From: Parelaphostrongylus tenuis
Taxonomy: Eukaryota; Nematoda; Chromadorea; Rhabditida; Metastrongylidae
Assembly: GCA_019055375.1 (NCBI GenBank)
Contig: JAHQIW010005303.1
Span: forward strand, 124,001-188,000
Length of the DNA stretch: 64,000 nucleotides
Direction: 5' to 3'
The notes below the pieces were generated by a model, which was not told where the DNA came from, ran no database searches, and worked only from the letters and a program-made list of their open reading frames with translations. Position numbers and translations under genes: made by a program. Positions 1 to 11,204 of this stretch are shown here, piece by piece; the first letter of the stretch is position 1, and every line of letters starts with the position of its first letter.

Positions 1-134
1 TGAGTGTCGCCCACGCATGATCAGTACCAAAATCTTGTTCGGCGAATGATTCAGCTTCACTGAAAGAAAGAATACATAAGTTTCTAGACTCGGCGATACA
101 ATGCAATCTTTGAGATGAAGACTAGAGACGTACA

Positions 135-562
135 AGGGGCAAAGCTTTTGACGTTGATCAATCCTCAAGGGACGCGCCATGCATTCACCTGCATCTAGCA
201 TCGTTTGAAGTGAATTGACCCTCTCGAACTGTGGACCCACGGTCTCTGCTTCTCTAACTAGCATCTGCGAATGGTCTGCTCTACCTCCCCTGCATCTCTA
301 ACCCCCAGCGTGCTACCTCTAACGATGGCACGCTAGGGGTTAGAGATGCTGAGGGGTTAAAAGCATATTTGGTTTTCACAAGACTCACGATGGTCTAACG
401 AAGCATCAACTCAGTACTGCTAACCCTCACTGGCCAGTCTGGTACTAAATCCCCAATTCCAGAGAAATGGAATGCATGGTGATTCTTAAGCGCGGGATCG
501 AACCATCAATCCCGTGTGTCATACAAGGCACCTCTAAGCACTGCACCACACGAGCTAAAGAT
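135..562 (-). repeat. SINE-A copy (minus) split by a hairpin element
   Basis: Read on the minus strand, the tRNA-like head (GTGTGGTGCAGTGCTTAGAG, B box GGTTCGATCC) lies at about 490-562 and the 3' body at 140-215. The two parts are separated by a palindromic element at 218-356, so the hairpin inserted into an older SINE. Confidence 0.6.
218..356. repeat. TTAA-type hairpin element inside SINE-A
   Basis: The two halves are inverted copies around AACCCCCAGCGTGC / GCACGCTAGGGGTTAG near 300-340. The left edge is GACCCTCTCGAACTGTGGAC and the right edge AGGGGTTAAAAG. Same family as the elements at 1591, 5217, 6249, 9166, 17512 and 18714. Confidence 0.55.
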
Positions 563-856
563 CTATAGAGGACCATAACAAAAGAAGGGAAACATCTTAG
601 AGGATACGCGCGTCCACTTGGAAGAGCTCAATGTGCCTTCACACTATACTTATGTGATAATAGAAACAATCACCGAATTTGACTGTCTAGGGTGGTCACC
701 TTCGCGTCCACTTCGTCATAGTTTTTACGTCCAACATCGGCTTCTGAAAAAAATTCACAAACCTAACAGAATGCAAAGGTACGAAAATTTTTTACTTTAC
801 AGCTTTAATAGTAGTGTTATGATGCTGACTACTTATCCAAGAATGCTGAGTGATAA

Positions 857-965
857 GCAAAACTCTGAACCTTAAGCGGGAGTTGAACCCGCGTTCGACT
901 CTTTCCGGAAACGTGTGCTAACCAATACATTACCGGATCTCCCTCCCATTCTGCTATGACTCGCT
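857..965 (-). repeat. tRNA-like foldback arm
   Basis: Begins GAGTGATAAGCAAAACTCTG and continues as the reverse complement of a tRNA-like sequence (GGGAGTTGAACCCGCGTTCG, the B-box region). One arm only of the family whose two-arm copies lie at 2085, 7015, 17095, 24615 and 28925. It lies in the intron beyond the 1054 exon of glucosidase II beta. Confidence 0.5.
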
Positions 966-1053
966 CTGCGATCCCGTCCAAAGTACGAAATCGTTGCATA
1001 CCACTCGCCTTTCTTTGAATGTAAAGCATAAAAGCGGTACGATGATATCTCAC

Positions 1054-4000
1054 CCTCGATGGCTTTTAAAGTCTCCTCATCGTACGGTGGCATAGTGTCC
1101 TCATCCGGCACAACTGCAGTCACTCCGTCTTCTTCGTCACTCGGGATCTCTTCTCCTCGATCTTCATCTGAAACAAAAAATTCCTGACGGCGTATCAGGC
1201 TTATTTATGAAGACCGCAAAACAAACAAATAACTAAACCACCATATCAACAAGTGGAAGTTGTGCCTACCAGCGATGAGATCATCATGAGCATCTTTCTC
1301 CTCTTGCTGTTTTCTATGCTTTTCATGCTCATCCTTCTGCCTTTTGATCTTCTCGTACATTTCATTAAAGAAATGATCGCTATCAGCGCTGTCGACATTC
1401 AAGTAGGTCTAAATCCAATTACATCATTATATCTAAATGTCAAAATGCTTGAATACACGTAAGTCGAGAAGGAGATGCAATTTAAGCATAAAAAGAGACA
1501 AGCACACAACCCCTAAAACATTGAAAATGACTTAGAAAATTTTTTATTGCTACTAAAACTTTATTTATTCATGATAAGACCAAACATGCTAATAACCCTT
1601 CGGGACCATGGACCCACAAACTCTGCATCTCTAAGTGGTAACCCTGGACGGCCTGCTCCACCTCCTCTGCACCTCCACTTCCCAGCGTGCTGCGTCTAAC
1701 TATGGCACTGTGGGGGTAAAGATGCAGAGGAGGGGGCAGACTGCCCAGGGTTGCCAGCTATTGATCCCGAGGCCGTGGGCCCACGGTTCCTTATAGGCTA
1801 AATATGAAATAGAAATAGGAAAAAATGAGAGGAAGAAAAAAAAATAAAACAAAATTGAAAAACTCTTTGAACCTTGGCTTCGTCTTCGGAGACCGTTCCA
1901 TCACTGTTATTGTCGAGATATTCCAGTTTTTTGATCTCATCCAGAGTTATTCTATAAAAGAAATTGATGTGACGGAGCTTCTCCACCTTGTATACACCTT
2001 CTTCAAATAGTCAAAATATCTCTAATGATACCAGCATGGGATATCAGTAGGATTAATCTAACACTATTGAAGGGTTTGCAAAACATCTCGCCCTAGGCGG
2101 GAGTTGAACTCGCATTTCACCCATACCGGGGGCGCGTGCTGCCATTACACCACCGAGGTCACCGCTTTGCTACCACACGTTCTTCAATATAACCTATCAG
2201 AGTTGTTAGCTACCAGTCTACAACAAGGTAGCTAAGTGGTGGCCTCGGTGGTGTAGTGGTAGCACACGCGTCCGGTTTGGGGTTGTACGTGGGTTAAATT
2301 CAGATCTCATGTCGAATGTACTGCATACGATTCAGTACTTTTGAATGGATATTCATAACACCATACTGAGCAGAAATAATGAATTTAGGTAGATTAGTTA
2401 GATAAACAAGCAAAATAAATAGCACCAAGGAAGATACCTCTGGCTACCGTCGAGATCAATTTGCTGGAACAACACCTTTGACTCCTCCATCTTCTTCAGT
2501 TTGCTCTTTTCTGAATAGACTTTGTATCACACTTAGAATTCGACACATGAATCCGAATGGCTCCTGCATAAATTTTTTGTCGTACGCTGTGAGCGGATAT
2601 CAATTCATACCGTCCAAAAGTGCCATATGGCAAGCAATCTCGCCTTCTTTGGTTGCTTTTCTATAATTTCATTTTTCCTATGCTTCACATAAGTTTCACA
2701 GTTCTTTGCTTCCTACGTATCTCTAGGTCCTCCTAAATGTTCTCCCGTGCCTTTCAACCTTTTAAGCACCACACGGTCCGTTTCGCACCAATCCGCACGA
2801 CGACAAATCTCAATCAGCTGTAGTGGCAGCGTCGCCTCTCGTGGGAAAGCAGGCGCAGACAGCCAGACATGTATGCACAGACACGCAGATGCCGCCTGCC
2901 CGGCCTATCGCGCAAGCGACGGCGCGACGCCGCCGGCCTATCAACGGTGGTTTTCAAGGGTTAACACTTTGAGCATAATGTGGACGACGAGAAAATCATA
3001 CCCATTATGCAGATATCAACCAAAAGTGTCGACTGAGAGCATTTTACAGGAGTTTTTAGAAGATATGTCAACTATATATCGATACTATTTCGATTCATCA
3101 GTTCGGCAAGATAATGATGACCCTTCATAAGGATAAAATAACTGCCGTTCAAAGGTGAAAATCCAACCTTATACGATGGACTCATAAGGCATGATAGTGG
3201 CGTTTGACCAACAGTAGCAGAGGTTCTTTCTGATTAAAAGGGAACAAATGAAAGATCGATCTTGTTCGCTGGAGAGGGAACTTTTCATAGTAGTGTTAGT
3301 AACCACTCGAAAGACGAGACTTGTGACTACAGCCTCACGTCGCCGATTTTTCTAAACACCCCTTTATAGCGCTGCAACATTAACAAGATAAAATCAAGTT
3401 TCATGAAACTACGTGCTTTTTTCTCTTATCTCGATTATATTTTACTAAACAAAATTCTTCTTCAGAGTGCTAGCGCTCACACTATAGCACAAGCTTCAAA
3501 AAATTCAAAAATGCGTTTGCTTTCTAGAAAGCTCTTTTGGTCCTTTGATCTCCTCTGCTCTTTTGATTTGTGCTTTAAACCTCGCCGGACAGAGCCCTTT
3601 CTTTAGACTATTAATGATCATCAGATAGCGTAATGTTTTCTGATTCTAGCGATGTACTTATTTTCTGGGTATAGAGTTTGACAGGAAAAATAAGACCGAG
3701 TTTTACATCTTTGATAAGTTGTTTACCGGCTATTCGACAGGGCAAAGGCCGTGTCAGGGGCGGAGTGAGACAGGTACAACGACATTTTGTTATTCAGTTG
3801 GAAATTTTTCCTCCGCTTTCAGAGAAGCTCCAGATAAAACGATTGATCGATATACTAAGAATATTACTCTACACACTGATATGCTTTTCGGCTTTCAGCG
3901 AATTATACGCTTGATAAAAATAAAAGCAAAAGGCGAGTATTAGAAATAATTTTTGATCTGAATGCTACAACGTCCAAAAACAGTGTTATAAAAGACCGGC

Positions 4001-6546
4001 GACGTGGGAATGTACCTTCAAGTCTCATCTTTCGAATGGTGGCTAACACTCCTAAGAAAATTCCCTCTCCAGCGCATGAGATCGGTTTTTCATTTGTTCC
4101 TTCCTGATCAGAAAGAACCCAAAGCGGTGGCGTAGTGGTAACACACGTCCCTGGTTAACGGGAAATGCGGGTCCAACTATTGTCTGGGGTCGAAGGCTCT
4201 GCATATCACTCAGCCTCCTTAGTTGTGTAGTCTCCACTGATCTTCTCGATAGGTAAAGTGTGCGACGAATTGAGAATTTGACCATCTTATGGAGTATGCA
4301 TAGCCTGGAAGTGCCACTCTGAGTTCAACCCATTCGGGACCGGGTACATAGTTTCCAATGCACGCGGGCGGGTCAATGCAGTTGAAGAGGCGCGGCTGAG
4401 AGAGTGATGCCAATGAAGAGGCGCAGAAATGCCTCTGTGTCCATGACCTGGCATCGCATGCTGAGTTGGTACTATTCTTCATTAGCATTACACTGGTTTT
4501 TGATTTTTATCCTGAACGGTCACTGTTGGGTGTTGAAAGGCATAAGAGGATATCAAAAGTTAAGGATAAATATCGCAATTTACGCTGTAATCGCGGTGCA
4601 ATTCCAGCTACAATCGCGCTCCAAGTCTACGCTGCAATCGCGCTGCAATTTTACTGCGTACCGAACGTGTTGTTTCATTTCAAATCCGACTCTCCAAAGA
4701 TACTAGAGAATTATCTCTATATTTCTTTGTCTCGAAATCATGCATGGTAGCAAATATGATACGCTTAATTGTCCGCGATATCACCTTCGAAGAAAGAAAC
4801 GATATTCGATAAGCTTAGAAAATGAATATAATTTTACGAGAATACGCGTGTGGCGCAATGGTTAGAAGTACCCTGCGACGCACACGTGGTCCACGGTTCG
4901 ACCCCGCGCCTATGGCTCACCAGGTCCTCCACCCTCTGGAGTCGGTAAATTGGTAGCACACTTGTCTGGAAACAGCACTGTGTTGGTACATCGGTAGGCC
5001 ACCACAGCGAGACTTTGTAAAGGTGAGATACGCATTCGAATATCTCTAACGATGCTACATAGAGTCGAATGCATGGCGCATCCGTCAGGGAATGATCAAC
5101 ACCAAGAGCTTCACCTACCTTTTTTCAATATTATCAGAACGACGCTTGGGAACAGGACACTGCTTGGGAACAGTGATTAGGCTTAAGTCATCTATAAACG
5201 ATAACTTTTGTGACATTGGCCCTCTCGAGACCACGGACCAAACCCTCTGCGTCTCTGACCTTTGCCATTGTTAGACGTAACACGCTGAGGGTTAGAGACG
5301 CAGGAGGTTGGGTCCATAGTCAAAAAGACAACAGTACTCCAGTTCACCTATAGAAGTCATTTTGACTAGTTGTCATTGAATATCATGGTGAGATCAAACT
5401 AGAATGCGTTTTTCTCCATAGGACCGCAAAAATTTTTTCTGGACCTGTTACGTCCATGGACTGGAGCTTCTCGGGTCGACCGCTAATCACAGCATCGGAT
5501 AAGCTATTGATCACTATCCAAAAGTGCAATAAAATACTTTCGTACGGTTAAAAAAGAACGGAAAAAACGAGTTAATATCAACTCGCGCCGACTAAAAGTT
5601 CCCTAACCCAAGTTTGGTGAAATGCTACAAACGTTGGAGTATCGGTGTTCAGTAGGAGTGTGTGGTTTTTCTACTTCAGTTGAAAAATATTGCAGACAAC
5701 CCACCTAACCATGCTTCTCTATGCTTGTCTTTGAGTGCAGTCTCCTTCTCGACCGCCGCATTCTTTATTTGCAGCAGCTCCTCCTTCTTCAATGTAAGCT
5801 GTGCCTTCTCCTCTTTAAGAGGAACGACTTCTTGCAGTTTGGCCTCCTGAAGGCATTCCGACTTTGTTCTAAGCCCAGGGTAAGTGTGAAATTATTACTT
5901 TTTTCACCTACCCTTAGCTTCTGGCCTTCAGCGGCTAGAACTTTTCTTGCAGCGTATCCTTTTCTTTCAATTTCCTTCTGCTTCCGCTTCTCTTCTCGAG
6001 CACTATGACCTAGTTCATCGCAGATGTTCGGGCATTCAACTGATCCATTGTATTCGTCACTCCCATCACAACAATCTGAAACCGATCTATAAGAATAGAA
6101 TAGTTCAGAGAATACTGTCATAACTCAACGCACCACAGATTCTATCATTCACTCGAGACGACGGGATATCAACAGGAGTATGACCTTTGTTGGCGCAATG
6201 GAACTTCCCATTCGGGCACGCTGAGGTTCCTGGAAATCTCCTTGAGCGGTTAACCCTTTTAATACCATGGACCCAACCATCTGAGTCTCTAACCCCTAGC
6301 GTGTAGCGTCTTGCAATGGCGTCCACCCCCGGCGAGCTGCGTCTAACAGTGGCACGCTGGGGCTAGAGACGTAGAGAGTTGGGTCCATGGTCCCGAAAGG
6401 GTTAACTCCTAACGTTGAAGAAAGAAGAGGCAGGAAACTAACCAGGTTCGTCGCTACCATCAGGACAGTCACAATAGTCGTCATTCACGTGATCGTAACT
6501 AATGCTCCTCGAGCCATCGAAACAGACGAACTCGGAGGATGATTTC
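1054..6546 (-). CDS. Glucosidase II beta subunit (PRKCSH-like), partial at both ends
   Basis: Non-catalytic subunit of ER glucosidase II, which trims glucose from N-glycans. Eight exons join in consistent phase on the minus strand: 6443-6546, 6134-6229, 5912-6075, 5705-5846, 2438-2510, 1873-1951, 1270-1408, 1054-1167. In order they encode two LDL-receptor class A-like modules ([12 protein letters not shown], then [12 protein letters not shown] leading to DCCDGSDEY), a Lys/Glu-rich coiled coil, an EF-hand-like pair (DLDGSQR, then [13 protein letters not shown]), a charged segment and the acidic MPPYDEET motif. This is the family's domain order. The C-terminal MRH lectin domain must lie left of position 1. 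The signal-peptide exon is not resolved: a stretch near 6650-6685 reads IEPLPRGVPYN, like the family's N-terminal PRGV motif, but its splice phase does not fit exon 6443-6546. Introns carry SINE, hairpin and foldback repeats. Identity is secure; the ends are not. Confidence 0.9.
1591..1793. repeat. TTAA-type hairpin element
   Basis: Terminal inverted repeat AACCCTTCGGGACCATGGAC pairing with GGGCCCACGGTTCC; internal halves are also inverted (CCCAGCGTGCTGCGTCTAAC against its complement). Lies in an intron of glucosidase II beta. Confidence 0.6.
2085..2330. repeat. Foldback element with tRNA-like arms
   Basis: The left arm reads GGCGGGAGTTGAACTCGC and onward to CACCGAGGTC; the right arm is its inverse, GCCTCGGTGGTGTAGTGGTA. 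Each arm resembles the D-loop and TpsiC portions of a tRNA gene, joined by an imperfect palindrome. Intronic in glucosidase II beta. Confidence 0.6.
3218..4120. repeat. DNA-transposon-like element with ~105-bp inverted termini
   Basis: 3218-3335 (GGTTCTTTCTGATTAAAAGG, then CTGGAGAGGGAA, AGTAACCACTCGAAAGA) is the imperfect inverse of 4018-4120. The interior has no intact ORF. Its middle (3590-3960) is related to 21725-22010, so a second decayed copy lies near 21.6-22.3 kb. The element lies in a glucosidase II beta intron. Confidence 0.5.
4115..4215 (+). repeat. tRNA-like foldback arm
   Basis: AAAGCGGTGGCGTAGTGGTA followed by a degenerate B box and GCATATCACTCAG, the terminal motif of the foldback family; single arm directly after the 903-bp element. 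Confidence 0.4.
4846..5120 (+). repeat. SINE-A copy
   Basis: tRNA-like head with A box GTGTGGCGCAATGGTTAGAA and B box GGTTCGACCCCGCGCC, then the family body (GGCTCACCAGGTCC, GTCGGTAAATTGGTA, GTAGGCCACC) and a degraded tail after GTCGAATGCATGGCGCATCC. Confidence 0.75.
5217..5325. repeat. TTAA-type hairpin element, short form
   Basis: GGCCCTCTCGAGACCACGGA pairs with GGGTCCATAGTC, and the inner AACCCTCTGCGTCTCTGACC with GGTTAGAGACGCAGGAGG. Near-perfect hairpin in a glucosidase II beta intron. Confidence 0.6.
6249..6404. repeat. TTAA-type hairpin element with both TTAA ends
   Basis: Left end GGTTAACCCTTTTAATACCA and right end TGGTCCCGAAAGGGTTAACT are inverted and both include TTAA, the target duplication typical of piggyBac-type elements. 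It lies in the 212-bp intron between two glucosidase II beta exons. Confidence 0.65.
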
Positions 6547-7014
6547 CTGTACAGAGGGCCTTCTAAAGAAACATTTCTTCACACTCAGTATCATTGCTAC
6601 TTCCGTTTTTCCTGCATTTATACATGGCAAGAAAGATCTATGCGACGAACTAACTGTTGTAAGGAACTCCTCTCGGCAGAGGTTCGATGTCTGGCTCCCG
6701 TTGTGTTGTTGCAAAAACCCTTACTACTACAAAAAACAAAAAAGGGCTTACTGCGATCATTCGAACCCTAAAAAGCAGCTGATATATACAGATTTAGCCA
6801 GTACGAAGAACGCTGTCGATGAAAAACTGCCACGACATATACACAAACTATGATCCATTCAATAACAGAGAAAAAAGATCGCAGCTGTCAGCACTTGTGG
6901 ATACGGACGGAAAAATTACCCAAAATTACCCAACTTCACATCCTATCGGTGTCAAAAATCGAAATCCAGAAGGTCGTCATGAAAAAAGGAACCAATACAT
7001 CCAAAGATGCTGAT

Positions 7015-7290
7015 TGATATGCAAAACATTGAACCACAGTGGGCAGTTGAACCCGAGTTTCACCCATACTGGGGTGGCGAGATGAGGGACGTGCTACCAC
7101 GACAACACTGTGGTTACCGCTTTCCTACCACTTTTTCTTCGATATAAATTATCGAATCTGTCAGCGGCCAACCATCAAAGAAAGAGCCACAGCACAGTGG
7201 TGGCGCCGGTGGTGTGGTAGTAGCACGCGCGCCGGTATGGGTAAAACGCGGGTTCGACCCTAGACAGTCCAAAGTTTTCTATAACACTCA
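7015..7290. repeat. Foldback element with tRNA-like arms
   Basis: Starts TGATATGCAAAACATTGAAC; the left arm (GGGCAGTTGAACCCGAGTTT) is inverted in the right arm (GGTGGCGCCGGTGGTGTGGT, GCGGGTTCGACCC). Confidence 0.6.
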
Positions 7291-7957
7291 GAATCCTTGA
7301 AAAAACATTTATGAGCCTGAGATGGACAAATCTTTGGATAAAAGCTTCTCAACTCTACAAAATCCCAACGAAGCTTTGCTAGATTACACTCGACGTCATC
7401 GTCTCTCTTCCTGACAGTCGCATTTTAGAGTAGCCCTCTCCAGTTTAGACTCCATCAACGAAAAGCATTCTGGTTGTTATTTGAGAATCTCAGACCTTCT
7501 CGTGACTGTTTCTAGACGGTGGTCTAGTCGATTTTTCCTGATGTTCAGCAATAGCCATTCCTGATCTTCACTATAGCAGTGCAGTGCCATCTTTTGTGGG
7601 ACTGAAGAGAGCAAGCTCATCAACACGTCTCTGATGATCGCATTTCAGAGAAACTGGGAATAAGCTGGCTCAGGTTCGGATCGAACCACAGTCCTGCGCG
7701 TACTGAGCAGTGTCATCACCACTATGCTATCCACCCTTACTAATTCTGAATGTCAGTGATCAAAAAGTAGCCCGTGATCTGGTCACCGAACAAATCCACG
7801 ATATGAATCATCTATAAAGTCGTCGAAACACACAGATGCGAGCTCTTGCACATTTTCAACCACAGTAGAGGTTTCAAATCGTCTCTCGAGAAGTTCATCT
7901 CAAGCCCTTGATGCGGAGATTGTAAGTCATTATCAATAGGTCATCCGATTATAACAA
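7291..7957. other. No gene seen; one decayed tRNA-like arm
   Basis: Only a degraded tRNA-like arm at about 7675-7735 (GGATCGAACCACAGTCCTGC and GTCATCACCACTATGC). Nothing else recognised. Confidence 0.4.
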
Positions 7958-7978
7958 CGATTGGTTAATAAACGGAAG

Positions 7979-8706
7979 GTAACGAGTGTGACACAGTGGT
8001 TAGAGGTGGCTCTGTTACACACACGAGTCGATTGAAAGATGCCCGACAGTTCGTCCCGCTCTCATGGCTCACCAAACTTCTATCTCTCCGGGTTAGACGA
8101 AATGGTACCAGACATATCTTGAAGGATAGCATCACTGACTTGATACATTGATAGGCCACCGCGAGTCATTGTAAAAGCCAGATATGCATTCAATCACCTC
8201 ATCACCTGCGTCACCTGTCGTCCCGTTGATCGTCGAGTGACTCGAGCGGGTACCAGCAACACTTCCATTTTTCCCTATCGCACGCAATAGTCCAGTGGGT
8301 CCTCCTAGCTCTAGAGATTCGCTGAGCATCACATCTTTCTTCTATCGCTTTCGTGAAGAAATCGGACCAACGGGTCGGTGGTCTTCCTGTAGAGCGCTTG
8401 ATGTCCCGGGGAATCCAATCGGTAACGGCTCTCGTCCATCGGTTGTCGTTGAAGCGCATCATGTGTCCGGCCCACTTTAATTTCGATATCCTGGCGTGTA
8501 GAACGGCGTCCCTGATTTTCGATCGTTGACGTAGGTCGGAACTTCGCATCCTTTCTCTCATTTACGAGATAAATGATACTCCTAGCGTCGACCTAGTGCG
8601 CGTTCAGTTGAACGCGCAATCACCTCATAGTGCTACGAATGTAATCGTAATGGTGCATCCCTCAACGATTAATCAACGCCGACAGCTTTATCCTTTATTG
8701 CAACGA
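7979..8706 (+). repeat. SINE-A copy split by an RTE fragment
   Basis: Head GAGTGTGACACAGTGGTTAG at 7985; the body breaks at 8202 and resumes at 8617, ending CCGACAGCTTTATCCTTTAT. Diverged ~20-bp flanks (7958-7978 CGATTGGTTAATAAACGGAA and 8707-8726 CGATTGTTTATTGACGGAAG) look like its own target duplication. Confidence 0.7.
8203..8616 (-). mobile_element. 5'-truncated RTE-type LINE, 3' end of ORF2
   Basis: The minus strand encodes KIRDAVLHARISKLKWAGHMM, RWTRAVTDWIPRDIKR, GRPPTRWSDFF and ARRTHWTIACDREKWK, the C-terminal tail typical of nematode RTE-family reverse transcriptase polyproteins. It is flanked by a perfect 12-bp duplication CAATCACCTCAT (8191-8202 and 8617-8628). No endonuclease or catalytic reverse transcriptase residues remain. 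Confidence 0.8.
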
Positions 8707-8726
8707 CGATTGTTTATTGACGGAAG

Positions 8727-9165
8727 CACTGGATTCGTATCTGAGCGGGTGCGAAGCCGAGCCTCTTCGTAAGAGAAATGGTTCTGTTTCATTCATAAAT
8801 CCAACTGTAGCTCTCCTAGACAACTTAGAAGTTTGGGATATGTACCTTCAAATAGCATGTAATGAACAAGTACTTCGTTGACATCCTTCCAATCGACTGT
8901 TCATAGACCCCGCTATGAACGTTCAATATAATCTCTGAGAATGTCAGAGCCTTTTCGAGGCTGCTACGTCAGTGGCTTACGCACGTTTCGGAGGTAGCGC
9001 CCGCTTTATCAGAGCCATATGCTCCACACTGAACACTACTTAATGGTAGAGATGAGGAGACGTTATAGTAACAGCACGTGCTACTGCGTTATCATCGCTT
9101 TTTTTCAGTAGATGGATTACGGCCGGTAGTGAATATGTGGACATTCTCTAATCGACTGCTTTTAA
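8727..9165. other. No gene seen
   Basis: Mixed-composition intergenic DNA without a supported ORF or recognised repeat. Confidence 0.3.
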
Positions 9166-9482
9166 CCCTTTGGCTATCGTTGACCCAACTCTCTGTGTGT
9201 CTGACCGGCAAGACTGGACTGTCTGCTCCACCTCCTCTGCATCTCTGAGCTCCAGCGTGGGGACTCATTGAACGTATCAGTACTATTTCATTCGTATTAT
9301 TGTGGTTATTTGCCTACTTATAACAGCGCAATATATTTACATATAACATAGCATAGGGAAATAACAATAATACAGTTGAAATGATACAATAATACATTCA
9401 GTGCGTTCCTAGGAGGCGGGTAGACAGTTCAGCCTCGTCAGTTAGACACACAGAGGGTTGGATCAATGGAAACCAGAGGGAC
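9166..9482. repeat. TTAA-type hairpin element, long form
   Basis: Left end TTTTAACCCTTTGGCTATCG, right end GGTTGGATCAATGGAAACCA. The internal AT-rich palindrome (CATTGAACGTATCAGTACTA against TGATACAATAATACATTCAG) is shared with the copy at 18714-18933. Confidence 0.55.
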
Positions 9483-9509
9483 AAGCCTCCAAACCTAACC
9501 TCATCCTAC

Positions 9510-9672
9510 CATAACCCTCTGAGTTAAACCACTCATAGGCAGGCGGCGTCCTTTGAGAGTGGGCAGCATCTGCATGCCTGGTTGTCCGCGCCTGCTTTCC
9601 CACGAGACTCGACGCCTTCACTTACATCGCGCGGCTTGGTACGAAGCGTACCATATGGTCTTCGAAGGGTTA
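9510..9672. repeat. Small GC-rich element with AACCCT/AGGGTT ends
   Basis: Runs from ATAACCCTCTGAG to CTTCGAAGGGTTAAA and contains GGCGGCGTC and CGCGCCTGCTTTCCCACGAG. Related pieces, the first in inverse orientation, lie at about 2750-2965 and 12660-12893, so this looks like a second small hairpin family. Confidence 0.4.
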
Positions 9673-10029
9673 AAAACGGGTTCATGTGGGTCCTGTGGCT
9701 CTCAAGAAGCGAGCCGTCGAAACGTACGTGATCCATTGACGTACCGACCTCGAAAAAGCGTCTTGAACATTTTGACGGACTATACTGTAGTACTTTGTCG
9801 CTATCTAACATCATGACATATTCGTAGCAAGAGACATAGTTCATGATATTCTTATTTCATCGACGGAAACAGAGGAAAGAACGATTTGAAAGAAAGATCT
9901 TGGAGTTATTTGATGAAAAAAGGAGTAGAAATAATGAGATGACCGAACTTCTCTTTATGTGAGCGACAACATTTAGACATGTAATCACTTATAAATGAGA
10001 TCCCGTATCATTTATCAACGATATCGAGG
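9673..10029. other. No gene seen
   Basis: An open minus-strand frame crosses this region but matches no family and overlaps the repeat at 9510-9672; no splice-supported exon. Confidence 0.3.
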
Positions 10030-10030
10030 A

Positions 10031-10390
10031 GCGCGGTAGCGCAGAAGCTGTGATGCGGTGTATCACGAAGCAAGGTGGTAAGTAAGCCGCTGGTTCGATC
10101 CCCCTCCCCACCGTTCTCTTGCAATCCCTCAAATAAAGCCTTGAGAGACGTCCTGGCTCGGCTACCTCCAAGATTTCGGGGACAATCGCCTTGGACAGCT
10201 TCCTACAGCATCCATAAAGAAGACGCAATCCTCAAGCAGCAGCCGAAGCAACACGTGAAATCCACGAGGACCCGAGTGAAGGACGAGAGTCCGATGATAT
10301 GAATCGAACGGAACAACTGCGATACGCAAAGGGAATCGGGGTAACAGATCGTTCAAATAAATGAGGGATATCGCGGAGATCAAAGATCAA
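10031..10390 (+). repeat. SINE-B copy
   Basis: tRNA-like head GCGCGGTAGCGCAGAAGCTG with B box GCTGGTTCGATCCCC, then a body with ACGCAATCCTCAAGCAGCAG and CCGAAGCAACACG. The body motif recurs inverted at 14540-14830 and 20940-21185 and direct at 62150-62400. Confidence 0.55.
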
Positions 10391-11204
10391 AGAGACCAGC
10401 GAGGCTAAATGTTGTGGTCTTGGCGACCTCTACACACACATAGAAATCTAGACTTCTACAGTAATCAGCTGTTGATCTACGGAGATCGATAAGGCCCATT
10501 CTGTTGCCTTTTGCGATGGCAGTTCTATCCAGAAAGATCTGTTTTTGGTAAAAAGAAAAAAACCGAAGCAAAAAACGAAGCTCACATATGGTTGTTTCAG
10601 AGAATAGAGTTTGTTAAAAGCATTAGATTCAAAGCTTAATGGAATTCTACTGAGAAATACAATTGGTCCTAATTGTACAAAGTTTTCGTAGCACAATAAT
10701 ATTACAAAAAAAAGGCTATCAGATGAGAAAACCTTAGAATTCCGAACTCCTCTCTTCTTTTCCTACACATGCGCTCGCCGTGCTCTAATCACGAATTCCT
10801 GACCGACGGCAAAAATGTGCACGATGAACGGAGTTCCACGAAGACGAGACCACGCCCCTTGCCTGACGACGACTACGACGACCCGGCCAATCACAGTATG
10901 GCTGGTCATCGCTTCAACCCCAAAAAACGAGAAACCCTAGGAGGGTTTGAGAGGGTTTGAGCATTTCAGAAGTCCAGTATAAGAGGCTGTATGTACATGA
11001 TGGTGTGCACACGGCTGTAGGTCGGCCGGTTGGTCGTGAAAGGGTCAAACTATGATGGTCAAGAACCCCCTAGGAAACAGTCCCTTAAAACAAGGAAATT
11101 TCAAATGTATAAATCGACTCCGAAACAGGAATATTGATTCGGAAACCGACTTCACCTTAACCTCGTCGTAACCTATCAATTATATATTTGTTGATTGGGG
11201 TCAA
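10391..11204. other. Intergenic; GC-rich block with CCACGCCCC and CCAAT
   Basis: No gene seen. At 10846-10900 there is ACCACGCCCCTTGCCTGACG and a CCAATCA, resembling the block just upstream of ERdj3 (12012-12062). Confidence 0.35.

Noticed and set aside
6650..6690. N-terminal exon of glucosidase II beta (IEPLPRGVPYN)
   Set aside because: Looks like the family motif, but its donor leaves the wrong phase for the next exon; mentioned in the gene entry only.
8295..8480. Plus-strand ORF over the RTE fragment
   Set aside because: Shadow of the minus-strand reverse-transcriptase tail.
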